A program made the position numbers and the translations under genes. A model generated the notes under the pieces. It did not search any database and had not been told where the DNA came from. It saw only the letters and a list, made by a program, of their open reading frames with translations. From Dyadobacter linearis (lineage in GTDB: Bacteria > Bacteroidota > Bacteroidia > Cytophagales > Spirosomataceae), in contig NZ_CAJRAU010000004.1 in assembly GCF_907165045.1 (NCBI RefSeq), positions 310,001 to 374,000 on the forward strand: DNA of 64,000 bases. Reading direction: 5' to 3'. This document shows positions 35,494 to 44,625 of the stretch, piece by piece (the first letter of the stretch is position 1; the number at the start of each line of letters is the position of its first letter).

Positions 35494-36054
35494 CTAGACT
35501 TCCATTATTTCTTTTTCCTTGGCAGAATAAATTTGCTCCACTTTTGCAACAAATCCGTCGGTCAATTTCTGAACGCGGTCTTCGCTTAACTTTATCAAAT
35601 CTTCTGCAACACCTTCTTTAGTCAGCTTTCTAAGCGAGTTATTAGCATCCTGACGGATATTACGGATATTGATCTTCGCGGTTTCGATTTCGTTCTTCGC
35701 TCTTTTCGCCAGTTCTTTCCTGCGTTCTTCGTTCAGAGGCGGCACAGATATCCGGATCATTTCCCCATCGTTTGAAGGCGAAAAGCCCAGGTTTCCATTG
35801 CGAATAGCCTTTTCGATCTCGTTGATGATTTTTTTCTCAAAAGGCTTGATCGCAATCGTCCTTGCGTCAGGCGTATTGATAGTAGCCACATTTTGCAAAG
35901 GAGTCATTGAACCGTAGTATTCGATCTGAAGACCTTCCAGCATTTGCGGCGACGCTTTTCCGGCCCGTATTTTACCCAACTCAATGATGAGGTGTTTGAT
36001 AGCGCCTTCCATGGTTTCTTTGGCGTCTTCCAGATATAATTCTATTTCTTCCAT
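35494..36054 (-). CDS. frr: Ribosome recycling factor
   Basis: A 186-residue RRF that splits post-termination ribosomes together with EF-G. The three-helix bundle is evident: EDAKETMEGAIKHL, then LGKIRAGKASPQMLEGLQIEYYGSM is the first helix and linker, shown by its residues RAGKASP and YYGS, and the C-terminal helices contain RRKELAKRAKNEIE and VRNIRQDAN-type sequence. It lies downstream of pyrH in the classic pyrH-frr order, 23 bases apart. Confidence 0.95.
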   Translation of the reverse strand: MEEIELYLEDAKETMEGAIKHLIIELGKIRAGKASPQMLEGLQIEYYGSMTPLQNVATINTPDARTIAIKPFEKKIINEIEKAIRNGNLGFSPSNDGEMIRISVPPLNEERRKELAKRAKNEIETAKINIRNIRQDANNSLRKLTKEGVAEDLIKLSEDRVQKLTDGFVAKVEQIYSAKEKEIMEV

Positions 36055-36077
36055 TGTTGTATAAATATGCTATTCTC

Positions 36078-36797
36078 CTAGTTCGATATAAGTGTTCCTA
36101 CATTTTCTCCCATCACCAGATCGTATAGATTTCCTGGCTTGTTCATATCAAAAACGATAATTGGGAGATTATTTTCCTTGCAAAGCGTAAATGCTGTCAA
36201 ATCCATGATTTTCAGGTTTTTAGACAGCGCCTCGTCGAATGTTAGCTTGGAATATTTGGTAGCAGTGAAGTCTTTTTCAGGATCAGCTGTGTAAACGCCG
36301 TCAACCCGGGTACCTTTCAAAACAACTTCTGACTCCGACTCAATAGCGCGCAAACCGGCTGTGGTATCTGTTGTAAAATAAGGATTACCTGTTCCCGCTC
36401 CGAAAATGACTACCCGCCCCTTTTCAAGGTGACGAATAGCGCGGCGACGGATCAAAGGTTCGCAAACCTGCTCCATCTTGATCGCAGACATCAATCTCGT
36501 TTGAATACCATGTTTTTCAAGAGAACTTTGAATAGCCATTCCATTGATCACCGTGGCCAGCATACCCATATGGTCGCCTTGTACCCTGTCAATCCCGGAC
36601 TTTTCTACCGATGCGCCGCGAAAAATATTTCCTCCCCCAATTACGATCGCAATCTGGACTCCGACATCGGCGATCCTTTTAATCTCGTTTGCGTAATTAT
36701 CCAGAATGTTAAAATCGATCACCTGGGCCTTATCGCCACCATTAAGGGCTTCACCGCTTAATTTAAGTAATAAACGTTTGTATTTTGGTTCGGGCAT
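36078..36797 (-). CDS. pyrH: UMP kinase
   Basis: A 239-residue hexameric bacterial UMP kinase that makes UDP for pyrimidine nucleotide and UDP-sugar synthesis. [13 protein letters not shown] is the phosphate-binding N-terminus, [11 protein letters not shown] binds nucleotide, [15 protein letters not shown] and [11 protein letters not shown] are family hallmarks. ATG 36797 matches the standard start; the reading extends upstream to 36854 without similarity. It precedes frr in the usual order and follows a biotin-carrier gene. Confidence 0.95.
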   Translation of the reverse strand: MPEPKYKRLLLKLSGEALNGGDKAQVIDFNILDNYANEIKRIADVGVQIAIVIGGGNIFRGASVEKSGIDRVQGDHMGMLATVINGMAIQSSLEKHGIQTRLMSAIKMEQVCEPLIRRRAIRHLEKGRVVIFGAGTGNPYFTTDTTAGLRAIESESEVVLKGTRVDGVYTADPEKDFTATKYSKLTFDEALSKNLKIMDLTAFTLCKENNLPIIVFDMNKPGNLYDLVMGENVGTLISN

Positions 36798-36859
36798 GAT
36801 TAGATATCGGTGTTTTTGCCCGTAAAAATAAGCGGACAGAGTCCAGATTACCAAGCTAT

Positions 36860-37396
36860 TTATTGAAACTCCATTAATACCTGGTTTTTTTCAACAATTT
36901 CACCGGGAGCTATTTTAAGTGACTTCACAATGCCATTTCCGGCAGACTTGATTACGTTTTCCATTTTCATCGCAACCAGTACCAGCAGAATATCTCCCTT
37001 ACTGACCTGATCTCCTTCGGCAACTGCTATGGATTGAATAAGCCCCGGCATAGGCGCCTTAATATGATTTACCTTTTTTAAATCACTGTTTTGTAGCCCC
37101 ATTCCTTCGAGTAACAGGTCCAGCTTGTCTTTGGCGGTGGTAAAATATTCCGTTCCGTTGATGAGCAGGTGAAAAGACTTTTCTGCGGGCTCGCGGCTCA
37201 GTATTTCAATATTGTAGGATTTGTTTTTCCAGATCAGGTGGTACCGGTTCTCGCTGATCTGCACAATATCTCCGTCAAATAGCGTTTCACCAATCAGCCA
37301 GCCTTCCGGTTTACGACTAATATCCATTGTGCTGGTCCCGCCGGTTGCCGGGATGTTGTCAGTCACTGCATCGGTCGCAACCGTTATTTTCAGCAT
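36860..37396 (-). CDS. Biotin carboxyl carrier subunit of an acyl-CoA carboxylase
   Basis: A 178-residue protein. The C-terminal 75 residues are a biotinyl domain with the modified Lys in [11 protein letters not shown], preceded by [18 protein letters not shown]. The N-terminal part ([16 protein letters not shown] and [13 protein letters not shown]) resembles the biotin-transfer domain of propionyl-CoA carboxylase alpha subunits, so this may be a detached C-terminal portion of such a subunit. Neither the biotin carboxylase nor the carboxyltransferase is adjacent; a carboxyltransferase lies about 23 kb away. Its start overlaps dusB by seven bases. Confidence 0.85.
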   Translation of the reverse strand: MLKITVATDAVTDNIPATGGTSTMDISRKPEGWLIGETLFDGDIVQISENRYHLIWKNKSYNIEILSREPAEKSFHLLINGTEYFTTAKDKLDLLLEGMGLQNSDLKKVNHIKAPMPGLIQSIAVAEGDQVSKGDILLVLVAMKMENVIKSAGNGIVKSLKIAPGEIVEKNQVLMEFQ

Positions 37397-38379
37397 AGGA
37401 TTTCGCTGTAATTGTTGGCTATTTCTTTAAGAATATAATCCAGTTCGTCAAATGTCATCGCTTCGACCAACCGCATACGATAGGGTTTGAAATGCTCCAT
37501 ACCCTTAAAATAGTTAGTATAATGCCTGCGCATTTCAAAAACACCGGCTACCGGCCCCTTCCAGCGGATAGAAAATTCGACGTGTCTCCGGCACACATCC
37601 ACGCGCTGCTCCATTGTAGGCGGAGCTAGTTTTTCGCCGGTTTTCATGAAGTGTTTTATTTCATTGAAAATCCACGGATTCCCGATCGTCGCCCGGCCGA
37701 TCATAATGCCATCCACTCCAAACCGGTTTCTGTATTCCACCGCTTTTTCGGGTGTATCCACATCGCCGTTACCGAATATCGGAATAGTAATGCGGGGGTT
37801 CTCTTTAATTCTTGCAATCAATGACCAGTCTGCCTCGCCTTTATACATCTGCACCCGCGTGCGACCATGAACAGACAGTGCTTTAATTCCAATATCCTGC
37901 AAACGCTCCGCAACCTCCTGTACATTTTTGGTATTCTCATCCCAGCCCAGCCTTGTTTTGACTGTTACCGGCAAATGCGTAGACTTAATTACCGCCTCCG
38001 TCATTTTCACCATTTTCGGCACATCCTGCAATAAAGCGGCTCCTGCGCCGCGGCAGGCTACGTTTTTTACCGGACAGCCATAATTAATGTCGATCAGGTC
38101 GGGGTTTACGCGGGAAGCGATTTCGGCGCAAGAGCCCATTGTTTCCACGTCGCTCCCGAAAAGCTGAATGCCCACCGGACGCTCGTATTCGAATATGTCC
38201 AGCTTTTGCACGCTTTTTGCTGCATCGCGGATCAGCCCTTCGGACGATACAAATTCGGTGTACATCAGATCGGCCCCATTTTCCTTACACACCGCCCTGA
38301 ACGGAGGATCGCTTACATCTTCCATCGGAGCGAGGAGCAGTGGGAAATCACTCAGTTCTATATTTCCAATCTTAACCAT
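37390..38379 (-). CDS. dusB: tRNA-dihydrouridine synthase
   Basis: A 329-residue flavin-dependent tRNA-dihydrouridine synthase that reduces uridine in the tRNA D-arm or nearby. It has the TIM-barrel start APMEDVSDPPFRAVC, DINYGCPVKNVACRGAGAAL (with the catalytic Cys next to the G-A-G), the substrate motif VKTRLGWDE, ALSVHGRTR, and FGNGDVDTPEKA. DusB assignment rests on similarity to the NifR3-like group. The gene ends seven bases inside the biotin-carrier gene, suggesting a common message. Confidence 0.92.
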   Translation of the reverse strand: MVKIGNIELSDFPLLLAPMEDVSDPPFRAVCKENGADLMYTEFVSSEGLIRDAAKSVQKLDIFEYERPVGIQLFGSDVETMGSCAEIASRVNPDLIDINYGCPVKNVACRGAGAALLQDVPKMVKMTEAVIKSTHLPVTVKTRLGWDENTKNVQEVAERLQDIGIKALSVHGRTRVQMYKGEADWSLIARIKENPRITIPIFGNGDVDTPEKAVEYRNRFGVDGIMIGRATIGNPWIFNEIKHFMKTGEKLAPPTMEQRVDVCRRHVEFSIRWKGPVAGVFEMRRHYTNYFKGMEHFKPYRMRLVEAMTFDELDYILKEIANNYSEILC

Positions 38380-38487
38380 TTCTGTTGAAAAGTGTTTAAA
38401 ACGGCTGTTTTAAGTAGCGTTTTTGAAGCTCTTGTTTGTTAAGCGCTTATTTTTAAATTGATAATAAACTGTAAATTTACACCAATT

Positions 38488-39465
38488 ATGCAAAATAGTA
38501 ATCAGGATCTGGTGGTTTCCCGACCGTCCACAGCGTGGGGCAGTTTATTGGTTTTGATTGGGTTCGTGCTCATTGGAATGGCAGTAGGGAATATCCTGGC
38601 AGTAGCAGTTCTGGCGCTGCTTTTTTCTTCCCAACAGGAAAGTGTCACTGTAATTCTCAATCACCTGATCACAAATCCAGCACAGGTACCCAACGGCTGG
38701 AATGCATTAATGATCTTGCAGGGTACCGTCCATTTCTTTTCCTATCTGCTGCCTTCACTGCTTTTCTGGCTTTATATTGAAAGAAAGCCGGTTAGCGACA
38801 TCAGTCCTACCAAGAATCCGCCTGCTATTATCTGGGCACTGGCGTTTATGCTCGTCCTCGTTTTCATTCCTGTCAATAGTTTGTTTATAGAAATGAATGC
38901 GTCGATGAAACTGCCTGAGGCATTATCCGGACTTGAACGCTGGATGCGGCATAAGGAAGATCAGCTTTCGGTGATGACCGAGTTTATCACAAATTACAAA
39001 AGTTTCAGTCAGCTTCTGATCGCATTATTTGTGGTAACGCTGCTGCCCGCATTGGGTGAGGAGGCGCTGTTTCGCGGGGTGCTGCAAACCAAAATACAGC
39101 GGCTTACCGGCAACGGACATCTGGCGATCTGGGTTTCGGCCGCCATTTTCAGTGCGATACATTTTCAGTTCTACGGATTCCTCCCAAGAATGCTGCTCGG
39201 CGCTTTGTTCGGTTACTTATTTTACTGGACAGGTAATTTCTGGGTAGCAGTATTAGCACATTTCGTTAACAATGGATTTGTGCTGGTAATGATGTACTTA
39301 CGCAATCTTGGTATTATTAAAATTGATATTGAAGAAACAAAATCAATGCCGATTTTGCTGATTGCGCTTTCATTCTTCATGTCAATGGCGATATTGCGGT
39401 TTATCAGGCAGGTAAATGTGAGCAGGCAAGGGACAGTGCAGCGTGAACAGGACTTTAAAATTTAA
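38488..39465 (+). CDS. CPBP family intramembrane metalloprotease
   Basis: A 325-residue membrane protein with eight or so hydrophobic helices. The CPBP (Abi) motifs are complete: EEALFRGVLQ (EExxxR), FSAIHFQFYGFLP (FxxxH), and AHFVNNG (HxxxN). These proteins are Rce1-like proteases that may act on membrane-embedded or prenylated substrates; in some bacteria they confer bacteriocin immunity. ATG 38488 fits the family start; the longer reading to 38458 is less likely. It is the first gene of a run with a DUF2007 protein and cdsA, with no gap. Confidence 0.85.
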   Translation: MQNSNQDLVVSRPSTAWGSLLVLIGFVLIGMAVGNILAVAVLALLFSSQQESVTVILNHLITNPAQVPNGWNALMILQGTVHFFSYLLPSLLFWLYIERKPVSDISPTKNPPAIIWALAFMLVLVFIPVNSLFIEMNASMKLPEALSGLERWMRHKEDQLSVMTEFITNYKSFSQLLIALFVVTLLPALGEEALFRGVLQTKIQRLTGNGHLAIWVSAAIFSAIHFQFYGFLPRMLLGALFGYLFYWTGNFWVAVLAHFVNNGFVLVMMYLRNLGIIKIDIEETKSMPILLIALSFFMSMAILRFIRQVNVSRQGTVQREQDFKI

Positions 39466-39693
39466 ATGAATATGGAGGAGAATTGGGTAAAAGCATATCA
39501 AAGCGACCAAATGATCAGGGCTGAGATAGCACGTGAGATATTAGAGCAAAATGGGATTCCGGCGGTTATTGTCAATAAAAAGGATAGCAGTTATCTTATC
39601 TTCGGTATGTGCGAAGTGCACGTGCCTGTCAGCGACTTACCTACGGCTCAAACGATATTAATGAATGAAGACTCGATTAAGCAAACTGAGTAA
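39466..39693 (+). CDS. DUF2007 small protein
   Basis: A 75-residue soluble protein of the DUF2007 type (putative signal-transducing): WVKAYQSDQMIRAEIAREILEQNGIPAVIVN, shown by its blocks AEIAREILEQNGI and FGMCEVHVPV, and ends in a TILMNED segment. Family function is unknown; the fold resembles GlnB-like ferredoxin domains. Its start codon abuts the CPBP stop, and an internal ATG at 39472 is equally possible. Its last 29 bases overlap the start of cdsA. Confidence 0.8.
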   Translation: MNMEENWVKAYQSDQMIRAEIAREILEQNGIPAVIVNKKDSSYLIFGMCEVHVPVSDLPTAQTILMNEDSIKQTE

Positions 39694-40498
39694 TTTACAG
39701 CAAAGAACCATCACAGCGCTCGCTGGCGTATTTGTAATTATCGGTTGCATTCTCTACAATGAACTAACCTTTCTACTGCTTTTCTGCACGATCAGTTCGC
39801 TTACCCAGCTTGAATTTTACAAGCTCCTGGGGCTCGACGGAAATCAGCCGCTTACATATTATGGTACTTTCTGTGGCACAGTTATGATGTTACTTGCGTA
39901 CTTGATAGAGCAGGACATTGTTCCGTTTGAAAACTACTTCATTATCAGCCCCTTGTTGTCGATGATTTTTTTTATCAAGCTCTATAAAAAGAATGATCTG
40001 AAACCGTTTACCAATATCGGTTTTACCTTTCTCGGGATCATCTATGTGGCGCTGCCTTTTGCATTGATCATCGTAATGGCGATGCGAGGCGGGCGGTACA
40101 ATTATGAGATCGTGCTGGGCAGCCTTCTGATACTCTGGGCCTCGGATATTGGTGGTTATTTTGCAGGAACAAATTTCGGGAAAAGGAAGCTTTTTGAGCG
40201 GATTTCGCCTAAAAAGTCTTGGGAAGGAGCTGTTGGAAGTGCCGTTTTTGCAGCCTTTATCGCATTTGCATTGGGGCATTATTTCCGTACCTTCGAACCT
40301 TGGAAGTGGTATTGCATTGGTGCTATTATCGTGGTTGTAGGTACTTACGGGGATCTGGTGGAGTCACTTTTTAAGCGCAGTATTGCTATCAAAGATTCCG
40401 GCAGCAGTATTCCCGGCCACGGCGGTTTTCTCGACCGTTTCGATGGTCTGCTGCTTTCCGCTCCATTTATAGTCACGTTTTTAAAGTTATTTTCCTGA
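39665..40498 (+). CDS. cdsA: Phosphatidate cytidylyltransferase
   Basis: A 277-residue polytopic membrane enzyme that makes CDP-diacylglycerol from phosphatidate and CTP, the common precursor of membrane phospholipids. The C-terminal signature SDIGGYFAGTNFGKRKLF, then SPKKSWEGAVGS, and GDLVESLFKRSIAIKDSG with PGHGGFLDRFDGL is fully present. Eight or so helices are visible. It overlaps the DUF2007 gene by 29 bases, unusual for an essential enzyme; a later start inside the reading would remove only a short N-terminal segment. Confidence 0.93.
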   Translation: MKTRLSKLSNLQQRTITALAGVFVIIGCILYNELTFLLLFCTISSLTQLEFYKLLGLDGNQPLTYYGTFCGTVMMLLAYLIEQDIVPFENYFIISPLLSMIFFIKLYKKNDLKPFTNIGFTFLGIIYVALPFALIIVMAMRGGRYNYEIVLGSLLILWASDIGGYFAGTNFGKRKLFERISPKKSWEGAVGSAVFAAFIAFALGHYFRTFEPWKWYCIGAIIVVVGTYGDLVESLFKRSIAIKDSGSSIPGHGGFLDRFDGLLLSAPFIVTFLKLFS

Positions 40499-40672
40499 CT
40501 GTTCCGCCTTTATATCAGCAGCAGGCAATCCTCCCGACTGCGGGTCGTTCTTTAATAGGGAACATTTTTTTAACACACTTCAAGCGAAAAGGTCTATCAG
40601 CATTTAAAAAATGAAACTTTGAAGGCCAGAGTAATTATCATATAGTGGTCTTTTAAGTATAATCTTGAACGA

Positions 40673-41422
40673 ATGAAACGTAGTTTTTTGATATTGTTTT
40701 TGGTGATCGCAGGGCTGCTGGCTGGTCAGGAAGTATTTGCGCAGGGAGAACATAAAGCGATCACGTTCTCGGGGATGGTTGTAGGTGGAAAGCAAACCGA
40801 GATCCTGCCGGGCGCGACGATCTTTATTGTCAACGCCGGCCGTGGTACATTATCAAGAAGCGACGGATCTTTTACGATTAAGGTTTTCCCCGGTGATAGT
40901 ATCGTTTTTGGATATGTTGGTTTTAAAAATCAGTATCATATTGTGCCTAGAAACTACAACTCCGACATTTACTCGGCTATTGTGGCCCTTCGTGAAGATG
41001 TGGTAACACTCTCAGGCGTAACCATTTATCCTTATTCAACCGAAGAAGAATTCAAGAAAGCATTCCTGGAATTGAAATTACCCGATCAAGCCGATCGTGA
41101 CGCGCTGGCGAGAAGTACGGATCCTGATTACATTAACAGAATGGCCGCACAGGTCCCGAACAATGCGCAGACCAACTACCGGTATTCCATGGATCAGCTC
41201 ATGTTTGGCCGAGAATCGGTAGCGGGAAAAGGCTTTGCCACTACGTTTCCATTCTTAAATCCGTTTGCCTGGGCTAACTTCATTAAGTCTGTTAAAAAAG
41301 GTGATTTGAAACAAAAAGACTGGCGCAAAGACCTGAATGCGGCGCCGCGTGAGAATATTCAGAAAGAAGATTTCATCCCTTCATCTGAAAGAGAAAATCC
41401 GAAGAAAAACGCCGCAAACTGA
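40673..41422 (+). CDS. Secreted protein with carboxypeptidase-like regulatory domain
   Basis: A 249-residue protein with a signal peptide (LILFLVIAGLLAGQEVFAQ). The next 90 residues form a CarboxypepD_reg-like beta-sandwich: FSGMVVGGKQTEILPGATIFIVNAGRGTLSRSDG, readable by the blocks LPGATIFIVN and GTLSRSDGSF, and then VGFKNQYHIVP. This domain commonly sits at the plug side of TonB receptors or as a periplasmic helper. The C-terminal 150 residues are charged and lack a recognised domain. It ends one base before the convergent LpxH-like gene. Confidence 0.75.
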   Translation: MKRSFLILFLVIAGLLAGQEVFAQGEHKAITFSGMVVGGKQTEILPGATIFIVNAGRGTLSRSDGSFTIKVFPGDSIVFGYVGFKNQYHIVPRNYNSDIYSAIVALREDVVTLSGVTIYPYSTEEEFKKAFLELKLPDQADRDALARSTDPDYINRMAAQVPNNAQTNYRYSMDQLMFGRESVAGKGFATTFPFLNPFAWANFIKSVKKGDLKQKDWRKDLNAAPRENIQKEDFIPSSERENPKKNAAN

Positions 41423-42232
41423 TCACGCGGGCTGAGGAGTAAATTTCTTTAAATCGATTCGGTTACCGTCGAACACGGCATAATGTTGCTGGGTAACCCA
41501 TTCTCCCAGGTTAATATATCTTGAATCAATAGCCACCTGCATATCAAGTGTAAGGTGGCGATGCCCGAATATATAGTACTGATGCGGATTTTGCGCGTGT
41601 ACCTCTCTGCTATATTGAAAAAGCCACTCATTATCTGCTCCTAAAAAACGTTCTTCACCCTTGTTGACATTTGCCGCGCGGCTGCTTTTTGACCAGGCTG
41701 TGGCGATCCAGATCCCAAAGTCAGGGTGCGTCCAGCGGAATATCAGCTGGAAAAACGGACTCTCAAATATGCGCTTCAAAAACTTGTAAGTGGTATCCCC
41801 CGGGCCAAGTCCGTCACCGTGGCCGACAAGCATTTTGGTAGTACCTTTTGCTGTAATGAAGTTGAAACTGACTGGATTCCGGTAAATAGCCGCACCAAGT
41901 TCTTCCGTCAGATAACCTGACATCCACATATCGTGGTTTCCCGTAAAAATGATCAGCTCAATGCCTTTATCAGATAATTCGGCCAGCTTGCCAAGTAGCC
42001 TGACGAATCCTCTCGGCACTACGGTTTTATATTCAAACCAAAAATCAAATATATCACCAACCAGAAAAATGGTCTGCGCATCCGCTTCGATGTATTCCAG
42101 CCACTCGACGATCAGCTTCTCCCGCTCGCGGCTGCTGGCTGCCGACGGAACTCCCAGATGATAATCCGAAGAAAAATAAATGCGCTTCCCGGGTTGTAAA
42201 GTAATGCTCCTTGTCTCGAACTGATAATTCAT
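41423..42232 (-). CDS. lpxH: UDP-2,3-diacylglucosamine diphosphatase (LpxH-like)
   Basis: A 269-residue calcineurin-like metallophosphoesterase. The metal site motifs are SSDYHLG, GDIFDFWFE, GNHDMW, GHGDGLG and GHRHL. The order and the FDFW block match LpxH-like enzymes of lipid A synthesis, which cleave UDP-2,3-diacylglucosamine to lipid X. Other metallophosphoesterases with the same motifs cannot be excluded. The internal length and the lid helices (RFLGADNEWLFQYS) are typical of the Bacteroidota group. Confidence 0.8.
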   Translation of the reverse strand: MNYQFETRSITLQPGKRIYFSSDYHLGVPSAASSREREKLIVEWLEYIEADAQTIFLVGDIFDFWFEYKTVVPRGFVRLLGKLAELSDKGIELIIFTGNHDMWMSGYLTEELGAAIYRNPVSFNFITAKGTTKMLVGHGDGLGPGDTTYKFLKRIFESPFFQLIFRWTHPDFGIWIATAWSKSSRAANVNKGEERFLGADNEWLFQYSREVHAQNPHQYYIFGHRHLTLDMQVAIDSRYINLGEWVTQQHYAVFDGNRIDLKKFTPQPA

Positions 42233-42390
42233 GTGAATCTTTCAAATGGGACGCAAGTTACGATCTTCGCAGGAAATGACCATTCAAATACCCACCCTGA
42301 GCCTCATCGCCGCTAACTCAATTAATATTCAGCCAGTTAGCCAATTGTGTATATTTAATATGGTAATAATTCCATAAACGCACATTCAAT

Positions 42391-43770
42391 ATGAGGAGCA
42401 TCAGCAGCATTTTTATTCTGACATTGATACCGATCGTGTCATTTGCACAGATCAGGATCAGCGATCCAACAAGGGTAGTGGAGCGGCAGGCCGAGAACCG
42501 CGCCAACAGGAAGGTTGACCAGGCTGTCGACAAAGGGTTTGATTCTCTGGAAGAAGGGATTGGGAATATGTTTAAGAAAAAGAAGAAGGAAGAGGAGGTG
42601 AAGGGGGAGAAGGGGGAGACTGGAGGAAAGGGAGGAAGGGAGGAAGGGGGTGTTTCTGAGCGTGCGGATGGTGAAGGTGCAAATGAGGCTGCGGTTTCTG
42701 GAAAGTCTGAGAAAGGTTCTTTGAAGTCTTACAGCAAATTTGATTTTATTCCGGGCGATAAGGTCGTGGCGGTCGAGGATTTTTCTCAGGATGCGGTGGG
42801 TGATTTTCCTGCGAAGTGGAACACGAATTCTTCGGGAGAAGTGGTTACGATCGAAGGTACTGAGGGAAAATGGCTGCTGCTTGGACCGGAAGGCGTTTTC
42901 TATCCCGAATTCGTGAACGCATTGCCCGAGAATTTTACACTAGAATTTATGCTGGCGTCGACCTCCGATTTCAGCTTTTACTCGGGTTACCTGCGTGCGA
43001 TCATAGCGGAAGTGGCTGATCCTGCCAAAAACTTTACGCACTGGAAATCTTTTGACGGTGATAAAAAGAATGGAATAGAACTCGGCTTGCATCCAAAAAA
43101 CGCAGGAGGGCAGCAGGGACTGGCTTTCTTTAATGTATTTGGCGCTGACCCAGCGGGTTCTTTGATGAAGAACGAGAAGAGCATTCCTGCATTTCACGTG
43201 CATGACCATAATCCTGTGAAGATTTCAATATGGCGGCAGAAAACCCGTCTTCGTTTGTATGTCGACGATTTCAAGGTTTGGGACTTGCCGAGGGCATTTA
43301 ACCAGGAAACGAAATACAATTTTATCGGATTCTCAAATGCGGGTTACCACCAGGAAGCAGACAAATATTTCGTTTCCAACCTGCGGATTGCGGTAGGCGC
43401 GCCAGATACGCGGAGCAAGCTGATCACAGAAGGGAAATTTTCGACGACCGGGATTTTGTTCGATGTGAATTCAGCTAATATCAAACCAGAATCGTACGGC
43501 GTACTGAAAGATATTGCGACTGTTTTAACCGAAAACGGAACGGTGAAGGTGAAGATCATCGGGCATACGGACTCCGATGGTGACGAAGGCAGTAATCTTG
43601 CATTATCCAAAAAACGTGCTGCATCTGTCAGGGAAGCATTATCGAAGGACTTCGGGGTCGATGCGGCAAGGTTGGAAACCGACGGGAAGGGAGAAGCGGA
43701 GCCTGCATCGCCCAATGGGACCTCCGAAGGTAAAGCGAACAACAGGCGGGTCGAGTTTCTTAAAATGTAA
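42391..43770 (+). CDS. OmpA family protein with a charged low-complexity linker
   Basis: A 459-residue envelope protein: signal peptide (SISSIFILTLIPIVSFAQ), a short N-terminal region, a strongly charged linker of K, E and G (residues about 62-95, encoded by an almost pure A/G tract), a beta-rich middle domain, and an OmpA-like peptidoglycan-binding domain at the C-terminus. The OmpA block is recognisable by VKIIGHTDSDGDEGSNLALSKKRA, shown as IIGHTDSDGDE and NLALSKKRA, with NNRRVEF at the end. It probably links the outer membrane to peptidoglycan. The next gene follows without a gap. Confidence 0.85.
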   Translation: MRSISSIFILTLIPIVSFAQIRISDPTRVVERQAENRANRKVDQAVDKGFDSLEEGIGNMFKKKKKEEEVKGEKGETGGKGGREEGGVSERADGEGANEAAVSGKSEKGSLKSYSKFDFIPGDKVVAVEDFSQDAVGDFPAKWNTNSSGEVVTIEGTEGKWLLLGPEGVFYPEFVNALPENFTLEFMLASTSDFSFYSGYLRAIIAEVADPAKNFTHWKSFDGDKKNGIELGLHPKNAGGQQGLAFFNVFGADPAGSLMKNEKSIPAFHVHDHNPVKISIWRQKTRLRLYVDDFKVWDLPRAFNQETKYNFIGFSNAGYHQEADKYFVSNLRIAVGAPDTRSKLITEGKFSTTGILFDVNSANIKPESYGVLKDIATVLTENGTVKVKIIGHTDSDGDEGSNLALSKKRAASVREALSKDFGVDAARLETDGKGEAEPASPNGTSEGKANNRRVEFLKM

Positions 43771-43830
43771 ATGCTCGCCTGGCTTTTTGTGAAGTCTCTT
43801 TTTTACTTTGCGCTTCTAAACAGATTTGTG

Positions 43831-44574
43831 ATGAAAAGGAACTTCCTGATTTTAATGATAACGGGCATATTGGCCGCGGCCTGCCTCCCTTCTTTTGCGC
43901 AAGCACCAAAAAAAATCCCCGCCGACAAGCAAAGAGCATTGCAGTGGAAGCCGGAAAAAGGGCAATATTATTTTAGTCATTCCCTGGTTTTCGACTACCA
44001 GAATAAGGCTGATAATACCTCAGGCAAATTGAAAATTTACCTCGATCCCGTTTCCGGCGCTATTTGTTTTAGGAAAGAAAGCAGTTTTGGTGAGCATGGA
44101 AAAGGATTTGATTTCGTGATCGCCTTCCCGGACGGAAAATACATCTTCTGCGGCGCCGATGACGCAGGTAAGAAAATGCGGATCGTGGAAATGGTGAAGG
44201 AAGTCAAACCCAATGCTGAAACAAAGGCGGAGCAACAGGAGAATTTCACTACCTATTGCATTCCAACCGGTAATAAGAGAGTGGATTTTGGTTTGGAAAG
44301 CCTGGAATATGACCTTACCTACGCCACTTCGGACACAAAGGATAAGATCTGGCTCACAAAAACACCTTTCAGTTCTTACACAATTTATGGTATCGAGTTT
44401 GTCGAAAGCGCGGTCAGCTTGCCGGTTTCATTCGACTACCTGCATTTGCTGACTTCCGACCTTTTAGTGACAGAGATTAATTCAAAAGACCTGATATTGA
44501 AACTGACAAGCCTTGAAAAAGATCCTTTTCTTGCTAATATCAAAGGTTATCCCGAAGTAAAGGTTGCTGATTAG
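43831..44574 (+). CDS. Secreted protein of unknown family
   Basis: A 247-residue protein with a signal peptide (FLILMITGILAAACLPSFAQ). The mature sequence is beta-rich, with FDYQNKADNTSGKLKIYLDP, CFRKESSFGEHGKGFDF and FPDGKYIFCGADDAGKKM, and a long segment with paired Cys. ATG 43831 starts the signal peptide; the reading before it, to 43771, is rejected. I do not recognise the family. Location after an OmpA gene, 60 bases on, and the same strand suggest an envelope role and possible co-transcription. The Ala-Ala-Cys in the signal region could be a lipobox, but SFAQ then looks like a peptidase I site. Confidence 0.65.
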   Translation: MKRNFLILMITGILAAACLPSFAQAPKKIPADKQRALQWKPEKGQYYFSHSLVFDYQNKADNTSGKLKIYLDPVSGAICFRKESSFGEHGKGFDFVIAFPDGKYIFCGADDAGKKMRIVEMVKEVKPNAETKAEQQENFTTYCIPTGNKRVDFGLESLEYDLTYATSDTKDKIWLTKTPFSSYTIYGIEFVESAVSLPVSFDYLHLLTSDLLVTEINSKDLILKLTSLEKDPFLANIKGYPEVKVAD

Positions 44575-44579
44575 GCACA

Positions 44580-44622
44580 AAAAAGTCCGGTTTTGATTCG
44601 AAATGTCAAAACCGGACCGGCT
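44580..44622 (-). terminator. Terminator of the DUF4494 gene
   Basis: GTCCGGTTTTGA pairs with TCAAAACCGGAC around a 9-base loop; the minus-strand T run follows the stem, three bases after the stop region. On the plus strand the tail is less T-rich, so the stop is stronger for the minus-strand gene. Confidence 0.85.
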
Positions 44623-44625
44623 ATT

